Assembly: GCA_965263285.1 (NCBI GenBank)
Contig: CBDHHD010000004.1
Span: forward strand, 310,001-374,000
DNA from: JASGCP01 sp965263285
Lineage (GTDB): Bacteria; Bacteroidota; Bacteroidia; Chitinophagales; Chitinophagaceae
Direction: 5' to 3'
DNA: 64,000 bases
A program made the position numbers and the translations under genes. Below are positions 1-8,860 of this stretch, one piece after another (the first letter of the stretch is position 1; the number at the start of each line of letters is the position of its first letter). Below the pieces are notes generated by a model. The model ran no database searches, had not been told where the DNA came from, and saw nothing but the letters and a program-made list of their open reading frames with translations.

Positions 1-972
1 TATGAGGAGATATCTGAGGTAGATTCATTTTCTAAAATGGGAGGGACTTCGTTACGATTAATACAGCTTTTAACAAAGATAAAGAATTTAGGGTATGAGA
101 TTACGATGGGAGAGTTATTGCGTTATGATAGTATAGATAAGTTATCGAAATATTTAGAACTGGAAAAAGAAAGGAAGATAGTGAATAGTGATAGTAGTAA
201 AGACGATAATAAGCATACTGTAGGGAGCTTGTATAGGGATAATATTTTGGTTCTTTTAAGGGAGGGAAGTGATAAGAGTAAGAATATTTTCTTTTTTCAT
301 GCGGTAGGAGGTACAGTAGGAGGTTATATGAATATTGCACAAGGAATTTCAGAGGAATATAATTGTTATGGCATACAAAATATTAATGTATATGGAGATC
401 AGTTAATAGAGGTTAATAAGATGGAGGAATTAGTTATGATATATGTAACTGAGGTGCTTAAAGTAAACCCTTTAACTGAAAAATATTATTTAGCGGGTTC
501 TTCAATGGGTGGAGTATTAGCATATGGCGTTGGGTCTATGTTAGAGAGAATGGGCAAATTAGTAACTATAGTAACTTTTGATGGGTGGGCATATTATACA
601 GAAGCATATCACAATAGGCAACGGTTTGATGAAGTGATAGGTATGCAAATAAAAAAATATAAAAAGGGTTTGCAAGAGTTGAATAATAAGGAGCAAATAG
701 ATCATTTTTTATCATGTGCGTGGAAACTAATGACTTGTCTTTTGGGGTATCAAATACCTAAGACTGAACAATTGGATATGGTTATATGCAAGGCATCTAT
801 TGTAGAGGAAGATAGAGGCTCAGAAGCAAACAGGGATAAATTATGCGGGTGGAGAGATTTTTGTGGGGGCAACATAGATAACTTTGAAATAGAAGGAGCA
901 ACACATTATAATATATTAGAAGTAGGTCAGAATAAAATAATAGAAATTTTAAATGCAAAGATAAAGGAATGA
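1..972 (+). CDS. NRPS C-terminal part: carrier protein (T) and thioesterase (TE), 5' end outside window
   Basis: The reading frame is open from base 1; the first in-frame ATG (37) lies inside the carrier-protein motif, so the gene starts upstream of the window. The first residues give the end of a peptidyl-carrier domain (SFSKMGGTSLRL; the Ser of GGTS is the phosphopantetheine site). From about codon 85 follows a type I thioesterase of the alpha/beta-hydrolase fold: FFHAVGG near the N-terminus, nucleophile elbow GSSMGG (about 500-517), an Asp in TFDGW (about 577-590) and a His in GATHYN (about 895-912), which would complete the triad. It releases the peptide of a separate or upstream assembly line by hydrolysis or cyclization. 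It is co-directional with the large NRPS at 2402, but a TE-terminated protein would not normally hand its chain on. Family assignment is firm; the product is unknown. Confidence 0.9.
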   Translation, partial: YEEISEVDSFSKMGGTSLRLIQLLTKIKNLGYEITMGELLRYDSIDKLSKYLELEKERKIVNSDSSKDDNKHTVGSLYRDNILVLLREGSDKSKNIFFFHAVGGTVGGYMNIAQGISEEYNCYGIQNINVYGDQLIEVNKMEELVMIYVTEVLKVNPLTEKYYLAGSSMGGVLAYGVGSMLERMGKLVTIVTFDGWAYYTEAYHNRQRFDEVIGMQIKKYKKGLQELNNKEQIDHFLSCAWKLMTCLLGYQIPKTEQLDMVICKASIVEEDRGSEANRDKLCGWRDFCGGNIDNFEIEGATHYNILEVGQNKIIEILNAKIKE

Positions 973-1001
973 GGTGTATTTTTTTGGGGTGCTAAGAGCC
1001 A

Positions 1002-1015
1002 TGTGAAACATGACA
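1002..1015. repeat. 14-bp solo end matching the IS481-family element of this window
   Basis: TGTGAAACATGACA is the exact reverse complement of the outermost bases of the left end of the IS481-family element at 46646 (TGTCATGTTTCACA). The neighbouring bases do not match, so only the terminus is present. It abuts the truncated end of the ISL3 remnant. It is probably a scar of an earlier insertion or deletion; a chance match of 14 bp cannot be excluded. Confidence 0.35.
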
Positions 1016-1790
1016 TCTATTTATACAATCTTATTTATGGTCTCTGGCCTCCACATATCCATACTTACTACTCTTATGTTTTCATCTTTTTCTTTACCTG
1101 TAACCTGATTATATAGCAACTTCACCTCTTCTTCTTCCTTTTACAACTTCTAAAACCTTACCTTCCATATTATCAATCATAATGGTTGCATAACTATGCC
1201 CATTGCTAAATGCTTTCTCATCTAAACTTATATGGCTTAAATTCGTTTCAGGTTTTTTAAATTCTAATACTTTTTCAACAGCATTATTCATTATGCTTCT
1301 TACAATTGTTTCTGTGGTTTTACACAATGTCGCTACCATTTTTTATTCTTGAATCACTTGCAATAACTGTATAACAAATAATGAAAATAGTCTAGTATAA
1401 CTAACATACGCTTCTGCCCAGGGAGGTAAAACAACTTTTACTTTTTTATCTCCCGTAACTATTCTTGGCAATTTACAATGAATATATGTTGCGTATTCTA
1501 ATATAGAAAGATGTTGCCATTGTCTAACGGGTGAAAAATTGTACACTTTATATTGTTCGCCATCCTCCATAGTGTATGTATCTTCAACATAACTCACATG
1601 TATATTAATAACTAAATTATCATCATCTTTATCAATCTTATTTACTTTCCATTCTTGTCCAATAATTTAATATTTCTGACACAAATTTGTTTAATTGCAT
1701 AATTATATATTTTTAAAAAATCAAAAATAAATTGGTTTTTTTAAAAAATATATTATCTTTGTCATCGCTCATTAAAAAAATCGTTATACC
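1016..1790 (-). mobile_element. Truncated ISL3-family insertion sequence
   Basis: Remnant bounded on the right by GGTATAACGATTTTTTTA (reverse complement, 1773-1790), which I take as the terminal inverted repeat because it begins with GG as ISL3 ends do and lies about 75 bp before the transposase start. The left part, with the C-terminal half of the transposase and the second inverted repeat, is missing: homology stops near 1020, next to an IS481-like end. An intact element of this family is usually about twice this length. The same 18-bp terminus occurs once more in the window, at 46403-46420. Confidence 0.6.
1020..1700 (-). pseudogene. ISL3-family transposase, decayed
   Basis: Read leftwards from an ATG at 1700 (MQLNKFVSE), the frames together give an ISL3 transposase: N-terminal zinc-binding/HTH region (WKVNKIDKDDDN, RQWQHLSILEYATYIHCKLPRI), then the start of the DDE domain (ISLDEKAFSNGHSY, MEGKVLEVVKGRR) and, after another frame change, VVSMDMWRPETI, a family hallmark. 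Damage visible: a frame change near 1660, an in-frame TAA at 1343-1345, a frame change near 1115, and loss of everything after about 1020. It cannot make an active enzyme. Confidence 0.75.
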
Positions 1791-1799
1791 TTATTTTTT

Positions 1800-2352
1800 G
1801 GCATAACTAAATTTAGTGTGAGGAAAAATTTAGTTTACTAAAAGGCTACATCTTTTTTTGAGGTGCTGGGGGATATTTATGTTTTTGTAATTGCTCATAT
1901 ATAGGTTCATCATTTATTTTTTATATCTTTTTCTTTCTTTTGTCTTGATACAAAAGAAAGAAACAAAGAAAAAATCAAGCCTGCAGATAAAGAGCTACAA
2001 AACTACGGCTCGCTACGCTAGCGAGAATGAATGGGAGGCGGTTAGGTATGAATCGTTATGATGAGCTTATCCATAGGTATCTTTTATGTACATACTTTAT
2101 GCTCATCATAACGATTCATGTATAAAAACTTCCGCCTCCACATTCTCGCTGGTCGCTTCGCTCACCTCGTTTTGTAACGCTCTTTATCTGAGGGCAGTCC
2201 TCATCAGACATTTCCTATTATTTCCATGTTTATATAATTTAATCATCCATGCTTCCAGCACCTCAAAAAAAGATATAGCCCATATTGTTTTTGCAAATAT
2301 CCATTTTCTTTTGTATTTTTGCATAGTCCCTCACACTAAATTTAGTTATGCC
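1800..2352. mobile_element. 553-bp palindromic MITE-like element with 24-bp terminal inverted repeats
   Basis: The ends 1800-1823 and 2329-2352 are perfect inverted repeats of 24 bp beginning GGCATAAC. The element is flanked on both sides by TATTTTTT (1792-1799 and 2353-2360), an 8-bp target-site duplication. Inside are further nested inverted pairs: 1844-1869 with 2255-2280 (one mismatch) and 2048-2066 with 2101-2119 (perfect, 34-bp loop), plus a 14-bp-stem hairpin at 1930-1963. No transposase is encoded; the open frame at 2086-2376 is a product of the palindrome. GG-starting ends and an 8-bp duplication fit mobilization by an ISL3-type transposase, which is inference. It ends 49 bp before the NRPS start codon. 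Confidence 0.8.
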
Positions 2353-2401
2353 TATTTTTTGTATTTGACGATATAAACAAGTTATTATAATAAATTATTG
2401 T

Positions 2402-5400
2402 ATGTATTTTGATTCAGGCAATAGCCTTCCACTATCACCTTATCAAGAGTTATTTTTTTATGAGTGGGAATTAGAATCAGTAGGGTATAATATATTTTTT
2501 TTACAAGAGGTGGAGGGTAATTTAGATAGGGACAGACTGTCTACAGCATGGGAAAAGTTATTGCGAGATGTGTTGACTTTTAGGATATATATATCAAAAG
2601 AAAATTACGAGCCTGTAGCAAAAGTGTTGAAGAGACATAATTCTGTTGAGTATATAGATTATGTTTTGTCTCAAGATGAAATAAAAAAGCTGATTAAGCA
2701 ACCCTTTAATCTTGTTGAAGGGGAGTCGTTGGCAAGACTCTATATTATTAAAAAGGGAATAAATACTTATCGGGTATTGTTGGTTTTTCATCACTTGATA
2801 GGTAATGGCATGACTACTAAAGAAATTTTGTATTTGCTTTCACATTACTATAATGAGGTGCATTTTAAATATACGATTTCCTTAGAACAACAGAAAGAGG
2901 AGATAGTTAGTTTTGCCAGATGGAGTAAGAGTCTGATATATAAACATCGTGAGATATTGATGGATTTTTGGCGAAGGGAGTTAGAGGGGGCTAAGGGAAT
3001 ATCATTAGATTTTTTGAGGTCACCACATTTTTCTGTAGCAACTCAACATGAGAATACACTACTTAGGTATTATCCCATATCTGTTGAACACGACGAGAAG
3101 GTAAAAAAAATAACGAGAGAGTATGGGGTTACAGAGTACCTATTTCATGTAACAGCTTTGTCTGTTCTTTTTTATAAACATGTATATGATCCACCAGATA
3201 AACTATTGGTATCTTTCCCATATTTGGTAAATGACAAGTTGTATATACAAGGAGTGAATAATATATTTCTGCCTTTAGACATAAAAGCCGATAAGAGTTT
3301 TTTAAGATTATTAGAGGAGATAAAGTGTTTTTTTAAGAAGGTGAAACAAAGCTTAGTAGAAGGAGAGGAGGTTCTGCCTGCACATGCACCTACTTATTTG
3401 ATTATGGAGGCTGCGGGACTTCATCCCTTGGATACACAAGTAGGTATAGCTAAGCAAGAGTGTATTTCTAATTTGCTGTTGTCTTTTGTAGATATTCGTG
3501 TAGATGATCAGAGAAGGGAGGTTGTTGAACATCAAATGTTTTCAGATAAATTGGTAATTAACATTCAAAAACAAGTAGATGGTTGTATTCGTTTCTTTTT
3601 AGAGGGAGAAGAGGCAGGATTAAGTAGCCATTTACTGGATATGTTTTTTGAAAGATATGTTAAATTGTTAGATGATATTTTGTTAGATGTAAGTAAGCCT
3701 ATAGGTACATACAACATACTCACAGATAAGGAGAATTGGTATTTAACTTATGAATATAATCAAACAGAAAAAGAGTATCCCAAAGATAAAACCATACACC
3801 AGCTATTTGAGGAGCAGGTAGTAAGAACGCCGAATAATATAGCGGTGGTATTTGAGGAGAAACAATTAACCTATCAAGAGTTAAACAACAAAGCTAATCA
3901 ATTAGCTTATTATTTGTATAACAATTATAATACTAAAGCAGACGATATTATTTGTTTGTTGCTAAAGCGAAATGAATGGACAATTATTGCTATCTTAGGG
4001 GTTCTTAAGAGCGGTGCTGCGTATTGTCCTATCTCACCTGAGTATCCCGAAGAGAGAATTTTATTTATTTTGCAAGACACACAGCCTAAGTGTTTAATTA
4101 CAAATTGCAAATTGAAAATTGAAAATGTTCAGTTTGTAATTGTTAATTTAATGGATGAACAATTTCTAAAAGAATTATATTCATTAACCATTAACCATTT
4201 ACCATTAACCATTAGCTCTCATTCCTTAGCTTATATTATTTATACCTCAGGCACAACGGGAAATCCTAAAGGAGTGATGATAGAGCATGCAACTTTTTCT
4301 CATGCTATTCAAAATTTAGTTGCTGTTTTTTCAAAGAGTTTAACTTCTTTCAATACTTATAGTACTACTCATTATACTTTTGACATCTTTGGATTAGAGT
4401 ATACGCTTCCTTTATTACATGGTGATGTACTTGCTTTGGGTAATATGCATGAGAATTTGGATTTTAATTTATATGATTTTGTTCAAATTACACCTACTGT
4501 ATTACAATCTTATTTACCTAATATCAATAAAATTAATCCTGATTTGATATGGTTAATAGGAGGAGAAAAAGTGCCTATGGCTTTATTAGCAGACATATTA
4601 AAAAGAAGTGCTAAAAGAGAAGTAAATATTTATAATGTATATGGCCCTACCGAAACAACTATTTGGTCTGTAGTTTATTTCTATAATAGAAGAGCAGTTG
4701 AATTGGGTATAGAGTCTATTGGTAAGCCTATTGATAACACAGTTGTTTATATTTTAGATAGTGATAAGAGGTTGTTACCTATGGGTGCTATGGGCGAATT
4801 ATACATTGGAGGTGATGGCGTAGCACGAGGTTATTTGAATAGACCTGAACTAACGGCAGAAAAATTTATTAAGAATCCTTTTCAAACTGAAGAAGAAAAA
4901 AAGCAAAATAGAAATGGGCGACTATATAAAACAGGAGACATAGTGCGCATGCTACCCGATGGTAATATTGAATATATAGGTAGGAATGACTTTCAAGTGA
5001 AGATACGAGGCTATAGAATTGAATTAGGGGAGATAGAGAATAGGATTCAAGGATTTCAGACTAGGATTGAAGGATTAAAGGATGAACAAGTTATTGAACA
5101 AGCTGTAGTATTGGTTAATGAGAAAGCGGATAATAAATATTTAGTGGGATATTTTGTGGCTAAGGAACAAGTGGATGTAGAAGAATTAAGAAGCTATTTA
5201 TCTAAGCAATTACCAGAATATATGGTGCCTACAGGACTAGTGCAAATAGAACAAATGCCTTTAACGGTGAATGGCAAGCTAGATAGAAAGGCATTGTTAA
5301 ATATTGAATATAAAATAATTGATGAGTCTATAGAACTGCCAAAGAATAATACGGAAGAATTATTGTTAAAGATATGGTCAAACTTATTGAAAATATCTGA

Positions 5401-5539
5401 ATCGGAGTTAAGTGTAACGCAATCTTTTTTTAGATTAGGCGGGAATAGTTTGCTTTCTATTCGATTGGTTGGTCAATTGAATAGAGAGCTGTTAGCTGCA
5501 ACTAAGTGTAAAAGATATTTTTGCTTATCCTACTATTAG
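2402..5539 (+). CDS. NRPS segment 1: C-A-T module 1 (first part of 12-module synthetase)
   Basis: Starts at the ATG at 2402, the first after the MITE; no Shine-Dalgarno is seen, which is normal for this phylum. Domains: condensation (residues about 8-440), adenylation (about 450-970, with YTSGTTGNPKG, YGPTE, GELYIGG, YKTGD and NGKLDRK motifs) and carrier (about 985-1040, FFRLGGNSLL). The first C domain has HHLIGNG where active C domains have HHxxxDG. The frame breaks at an extra base near 5496: the duplicate at 22930-22990 reads straight on from carrier to Cy domain, whereas this copy ends in a 14-residue nonsense tail. With that base removed the frame joins the next segment. A 44-kb gene beginning here is therefore the likely true unit; the fragment alone would lack a partner domain or release function. 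Confidence 0.85.
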   Translation: MYFDSGNSLPLSPYQELFFYEWELESVGYNIFFLQEVEGNLDRDRLSTAWEKLLRDVLTFRIYISKENYEPVAKVLKRHNSVEYIDYVLSQDEIKKLIKQPFNLVEGESLARLYIIKKGINTYRVLLVFHHLIGNGMTTKEILYLLSHYYNEVHFKYTISLEQQKEEIVSFARWSKSLIYKHREILMDFWRRELEGAKGISLDFLRSPHFSVATQHENTLLRYYPISVEHDEKVKKITREYGVTEYLFHVTALSVLFYKHVYDPPDKLLVSFPYLVNDKLYIQGVNNIFLPLDIKADKSFLRLLEEIKCFFKKVKQSLVEGEEVLPAHAPTYLIMEAAGLHPLDTQVGIAKQECISNLLLSFVDIRVDDQRREVVEHQMFSDKLVINIQKQVDGCIRFFLEGEEAGLSSHLLDMFFERYVKLLDDILLDVSKPIGTYNILTDKENWYLTYEYNQTEKEYPKDKTIHQLFEEQVVRTPNNIAVVFEEKQLTYQELNNKANQLAYYLYNNYNTKADDIICLLLKRNEWTIIAILGVLKSGAAYCPISPEYPEERILFILQDTQPKCLITNCKLKIENVQFVIVNLMDEQFLKELYSLTINHLPLTISSHSLAYIIYTSGTTGNPKGVMIEHATFSHAIQNLVAVFSKSLTSFNTYSTTHYTFDIFGLEYTLPLLHGDVLALGNMHENLDFNLYDFVQITPTVLQSYLPNINKINPDLIWLIGGEKVPMALLADILKRSAKREVNIYNVYGPTETTIWSVVYFYNRRAVELGIESIGKPIDNTVVYILDSDKRLLPMGAMGELYIGGDGVARGYLNRPELTAEKFIKNPFQTEEEKKQNRNGRLYKTGDIVRMLPDGNIEYIGRNDFQVKIRGYRIELGEIENRIQGFQTRIEGLKDEQVIEQAVVLVNEKADNKYLVGYFVAKEQVDVEELRSYLSKQLPEYMVPTGLVQIEQMPLTVNGKLDRKALLNIEYKIIDESIELPKNNTEELLLKIWSNLLKISESELSVTQSFFRLGGNSLLSIRLVGQLNRELLAATKCKRYFCLSYY
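4101..4213 (+). repeat. Pair of 7-bp-period repeat tracts inside A domain 1 (type example of eight)
   Basis: 4101-4127 is built of CAAATTG/AAAATTG heptamers and 4181-4213 of CCATTAA heptamers; together with the bases between them they encode CKLKIENVQ...LTINHLPLTI, just before the A3 motif. Equivalent pairs occur in the seven other non-Cys A domains: about 10561-10673, 13753-13866, 21528-21640, 28955-29068, 32135-32248, 35325-35437 and 44097-44212. The four Cys A domains lack them. The GAAAATT heptamer also occurs in the non-coding region at 59190-59222 and, inverted, at 59411-59434. Confidence 0.75.
5496..5496 (+). other. Frameshift 1: one extra base relative to the duplicated copy
   Basis: 5488-5505 reads GCTGTTAGCTGCAACT; the paralogous junction at 22941-22957 reads GCTGCTAGTGCAACT, one base shorter. 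The longer form throws carrier domain 1 out of frame before the Cy domain. Everything on both sides is otherwise intact and conserved. Confidence 0.8.
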
Positions 5540-5589
5540 AGAGCTAGCGCATATCATTGAACAAAAAGATACGGGATTTGTATATCAAG

Positions 5590-8500
5590 ATTATATGTTG
5601 ACTGATATAAAAAAGGAGGATTATAGTTTGTTTCCGTTAAATAATGTGCAACAAGCTTATTATATGGGGAGAATAGATTTGTTTGAGATAGGCAATATTT
5701 CTACAGGGGGCTATAGTGAGTTTGTTGTGGATGATTTATCCGTTGAAAATTTAGAAAAAGCTTTAAATCGTTTAGTGCTAAGACATGCAGGTTTGCGAAC
5801 TGTTTTTACTGATCAAGGTCAACAGATTTTACCAGCTGATAATTGTCATTATTCTATTCCTGTTAATAAAATAACGACAGAAGAAGCCTTGTTAGATATT
5901 AGGAACAGGCTATTAAATATGAAGGTAGATGTAGCAAGGTTTCCTATAATCGTTATAGAAGTGTCAGAGTATAAAGGTTCGTATGTTATTCATTTTATGT
6001 TTGATGCTATTATTATGGATAATAATAGTATGCGAATATTTTTTACTGAGTTGGTAAAGATTTATAATAATCTGGATATTGTATTGCCCACGCTGCATAT
6101 TACATATCATGAATATATTTTAGCGCTACAACGCATTCGTGATAGTAAATTGTTTGACAAAGCAAAAACATATTGGGAGACTAAGTTAGAGGATTATGAT
6201 TTTAGTTGTAATCTTCCGATAGTAATAGAACCATCAATGGTTAAGCAGTCTACTACTAAAAGGGGTTTAAGGATAATAGAGAAAGAGACGTATGATATGT
6301 TACAGGAGAAATTAGCTAAAATACAACTGAGTCCTACTTCGTTGTTATTGTCATTATATGGTAAGGTATTATGTCGTTGGTCAGGTCAAGATAAATTTAG
6401 TATTAATTTGACTTTGTTTAATCGCTTGCCGTTACATAAAGAGGTGAATGATATATTGGGTGATTTTACAAATTTAGAGTTGTATAATTATGATGATGTA
6501 AAAAGTAGAGATATTGTAGAGCATTATTTAAAAGGAGTACAAAATGTTCTTTGGGATGATATAGAGAATAATCTATTTGATGGGATTGACTTTCAAAGAT
6601 TGATAAGAGAGAGAAAACAATGGTCTATTTCCAAGCCTATAGCTCCGATTGTATTAACGAGTGTATTAGGATTTAAAGAAAAAAAAGAAGAAGGGGATGT
6701 TGTTAATTTATTTGGGCGACAACACTATTCTATTTCAAGAACATCACAGGTTTGGATAGACAATGCGGTATATGAAGATTATAATGGCAATTTGATTCTT
6801 CGTTGGGATTTTGTAGAGCAGTTATTTTTACCTGAAGTAATAGAGGGGATGTTGGATGAGTATGCTTATTTGATAAGGAAGATAGCAGCGATGGATATAC
6901 AGAGGGATAGATTGGAATTTTATAGATTGCCTGCCACTTATCAACATATTATTGAAAAATATAATGCTACTGTAGAAGAATATGATGTGAAGACAATTAT
7001 AGACTTCTATGACAACTGTGTTATACAAGATGCATGCAAGTGTAATGCTATTGCTGTGGTGGAAGGAGGGAATAATAAGCAAGCATATAAACATAGAGAA
7101 GTGGCTATAGGATCTAAAAATATAGCTACTCATCTATATAAGTATTATAAAGAAGAACAAACTGTTGCTATTTTATCTGAGAAAGGCTATAATCAAGTAG
7201 TGAGTAGTCTTGGTATTATGCAATCGGGTAAAGCTTATATTCCTTTGAATATCCATTGGTCTGTGAGCAGGATACTTGAGATAATGGAGGAGAGTGGCAC
7301 GAAGGTGTTATTGATTTCTAAAAAGGAGTATGAGCATAAGAGACAATTGCAAGTATCAAATATAAGGCTATTGATTATTGAGGAATTATTAACAAAAGAG
7401 CGGGAGAAAAATATTCATTTGCCGATTGTATTGCTTTCAGATATAGCTTATATTATCTATACATCAGGTAGTACGGGTAAACCTAAGGGAGTGGCGATTA
7501 GCCATGAGAATATGATGAATACCCTTATAGCAGTGAATAATAGATATAAAGTTACAGAAAAGGATAGTGTATTGGCATTGTCGGAATTGAGTTTTGATTT
7601 ATCTGTTTATGATATTTTTGGTTTGTTATTAGTGGGAGGGAGAATTGTTTTTGTGAATGATGAAGAGAGGCAAGATCCTCAGCATTGGTTATCGCTCATT
7701 GAAAAGCATAAAATTACTTTATGGAATACAGTGCCTCAATTAGCCGAGTTATTGGTAGATGAGGCAAGGGCGAGAGAAATGAGATTGGATAGTATAAGAC
7801 TATATCTGTTAAGTGGCGATTGGTTGCCTTTGCAATTACCTGATAAGATAAAACGGCAATCTAAAGATACACAAGTAATAAGTTTAGGAGGAGCAACGGA
7901 AGGGAGTGTTTGGTCAATATGGTATGAGATTAAGAATATAAATCCAGATTGGAAAAGTATTCCTTATGGTTATCCCATGCCTAATCAGCAAATCTATATT
8001 TTAAATCACGAATTGATTCATTCACCTGTTGGGGTTGAGGGAGATATTTATATAGGAGGCAAGGGAGTGGCGCAAGGATATTGGAATAACCAGGAGCAAA
8101 CAGACAAACAATTTGTTGTCTATCATGAATTAGGGAGGATATATAAAACAGGAGATAGGGGTATTTTGCATGCAGAGGGATGGGTAGAGTTTAGAGGCAG
8201 AAAGGATTTTCAAGTGAAGATAAGGGGGTACAGAGTAGAATTAGAGGAGATTGAAAATAAATTAAATAAATTAGAGGGAGTTAAACAATCGGCAGTGCAG
8301 TTGTTTAAAAAGAATAATAGTGAAGTGTTGGTAGGCTTTGTGGTTAGAGAGCAATTAATAACTAAAGGAGCAGATGAAAACTTTGATAAGGAAGTCTTTA
8401 AGTTAGAACAAAGAGGAATAAGAAAGGATTTAACAGATACTATAACCTTTAATGATAATGTGTCGGCAGATAAGTTAAGTAAAGTTATAAATGATAGTTT

Positions 8501-8860
8501 AGGATTACCAGATTATATGTCATTGCAGGAGATAGTGTTTTTAGATAGTATGCCCTTGACGGCAAATGGCAAGTTAGATAAGTCTCGTTTGCCTAAACCT
8601 GAAATAGAATGGCAATCGTATATAGCCCCTGTTACTAAAGAGGAGCAAGAGATGGTGGAAATATGGAGCGAGATATTGAATATAGGTAAAAACAAGATAG
8701 GGATTGAGGATAGTTTTTTTAATTTGGGTGGTCATAGCATTACAGCGATACGACTGATTAGCAAGATAAATAGTCGCTTTAATTTTGGATTGTCCTTTAA
8801 GGATTTATTTGAATATCCTACCATTAGAGGCCTGATAAAAAATAGTATAACATTAAAGCA
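5590..8860 (+). other. NRPS module 2: Cy, A (Cys), T without oxidase
   Basis: Cy about 5600-6890 (FPLNNVQQAYYMGR; DAIIMDNNS fits DxxxxDxxS). A about 6930-8610 with code D-L-Y-N-L-S-L-V-W, the cysteine code known from siderophore and thiazole synthetases. T about 8630-8850 (FFNLGGHSI). Condenses Gly-1 with Cys and cyclodehydrates to a thiazoline. The A domain lacks the oxidase insert present in modules 7 and 11: TDTITFNDNVSA joins directly to DKLSKVIND at about 8440-8490. Confidence 0.8.

Larger units (their letters stand above)
2402..5560 (+). other. NRPS module 1: starter-position C, A (Gly), T
   Basis: C about 2420-3740, A about 3745-5320, T about 5340-5560. Reading the ten-residue A-domain code by eye (FDIFGL, QITPT, LIGGEK, NVYGPTETTIW) gives D-I-L-Q-L-G-V-I-W, almost the known glycine code DILQLGLIW. 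A condensation domain at the very start of an assembly line commonly N-acylates the first residue with a fatty acid, so a lipopeptide is possible; the Asp-to-Asn change in HHLIGNG leaves its activity open. Confidence 0.7.

Noticed and set aside
2086..2376. 96-residue plus-strand frame
   Set aside because: It runs through the palindromic arms of the MITE and past its end; no family, and explained by the element.
2365..2391. TTGACG and TATAAT boxes before the NRPS start as a sigma-70 promoter
   Set aside because: Spacing of 15 bp is short, the boxes are not the type used by Bacteroidota, and such AT-rich motifs are expected by chance here.
4101..4213. CRISPR-like spaced repeats in the A domains
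   Set aside because: Short 7-bp units within conserved coding sequence, no spacers of equal length and no cas genes; they are microsatellite-like tracts.
5595..5597. ATG at 5595 as the start of an independent NRPS gene
   Set aside because: The same sequence in the intact copy (23048) is internal to one reading frame, and the homologous frame continues upstream of 5595 to the frameshift at 5496.
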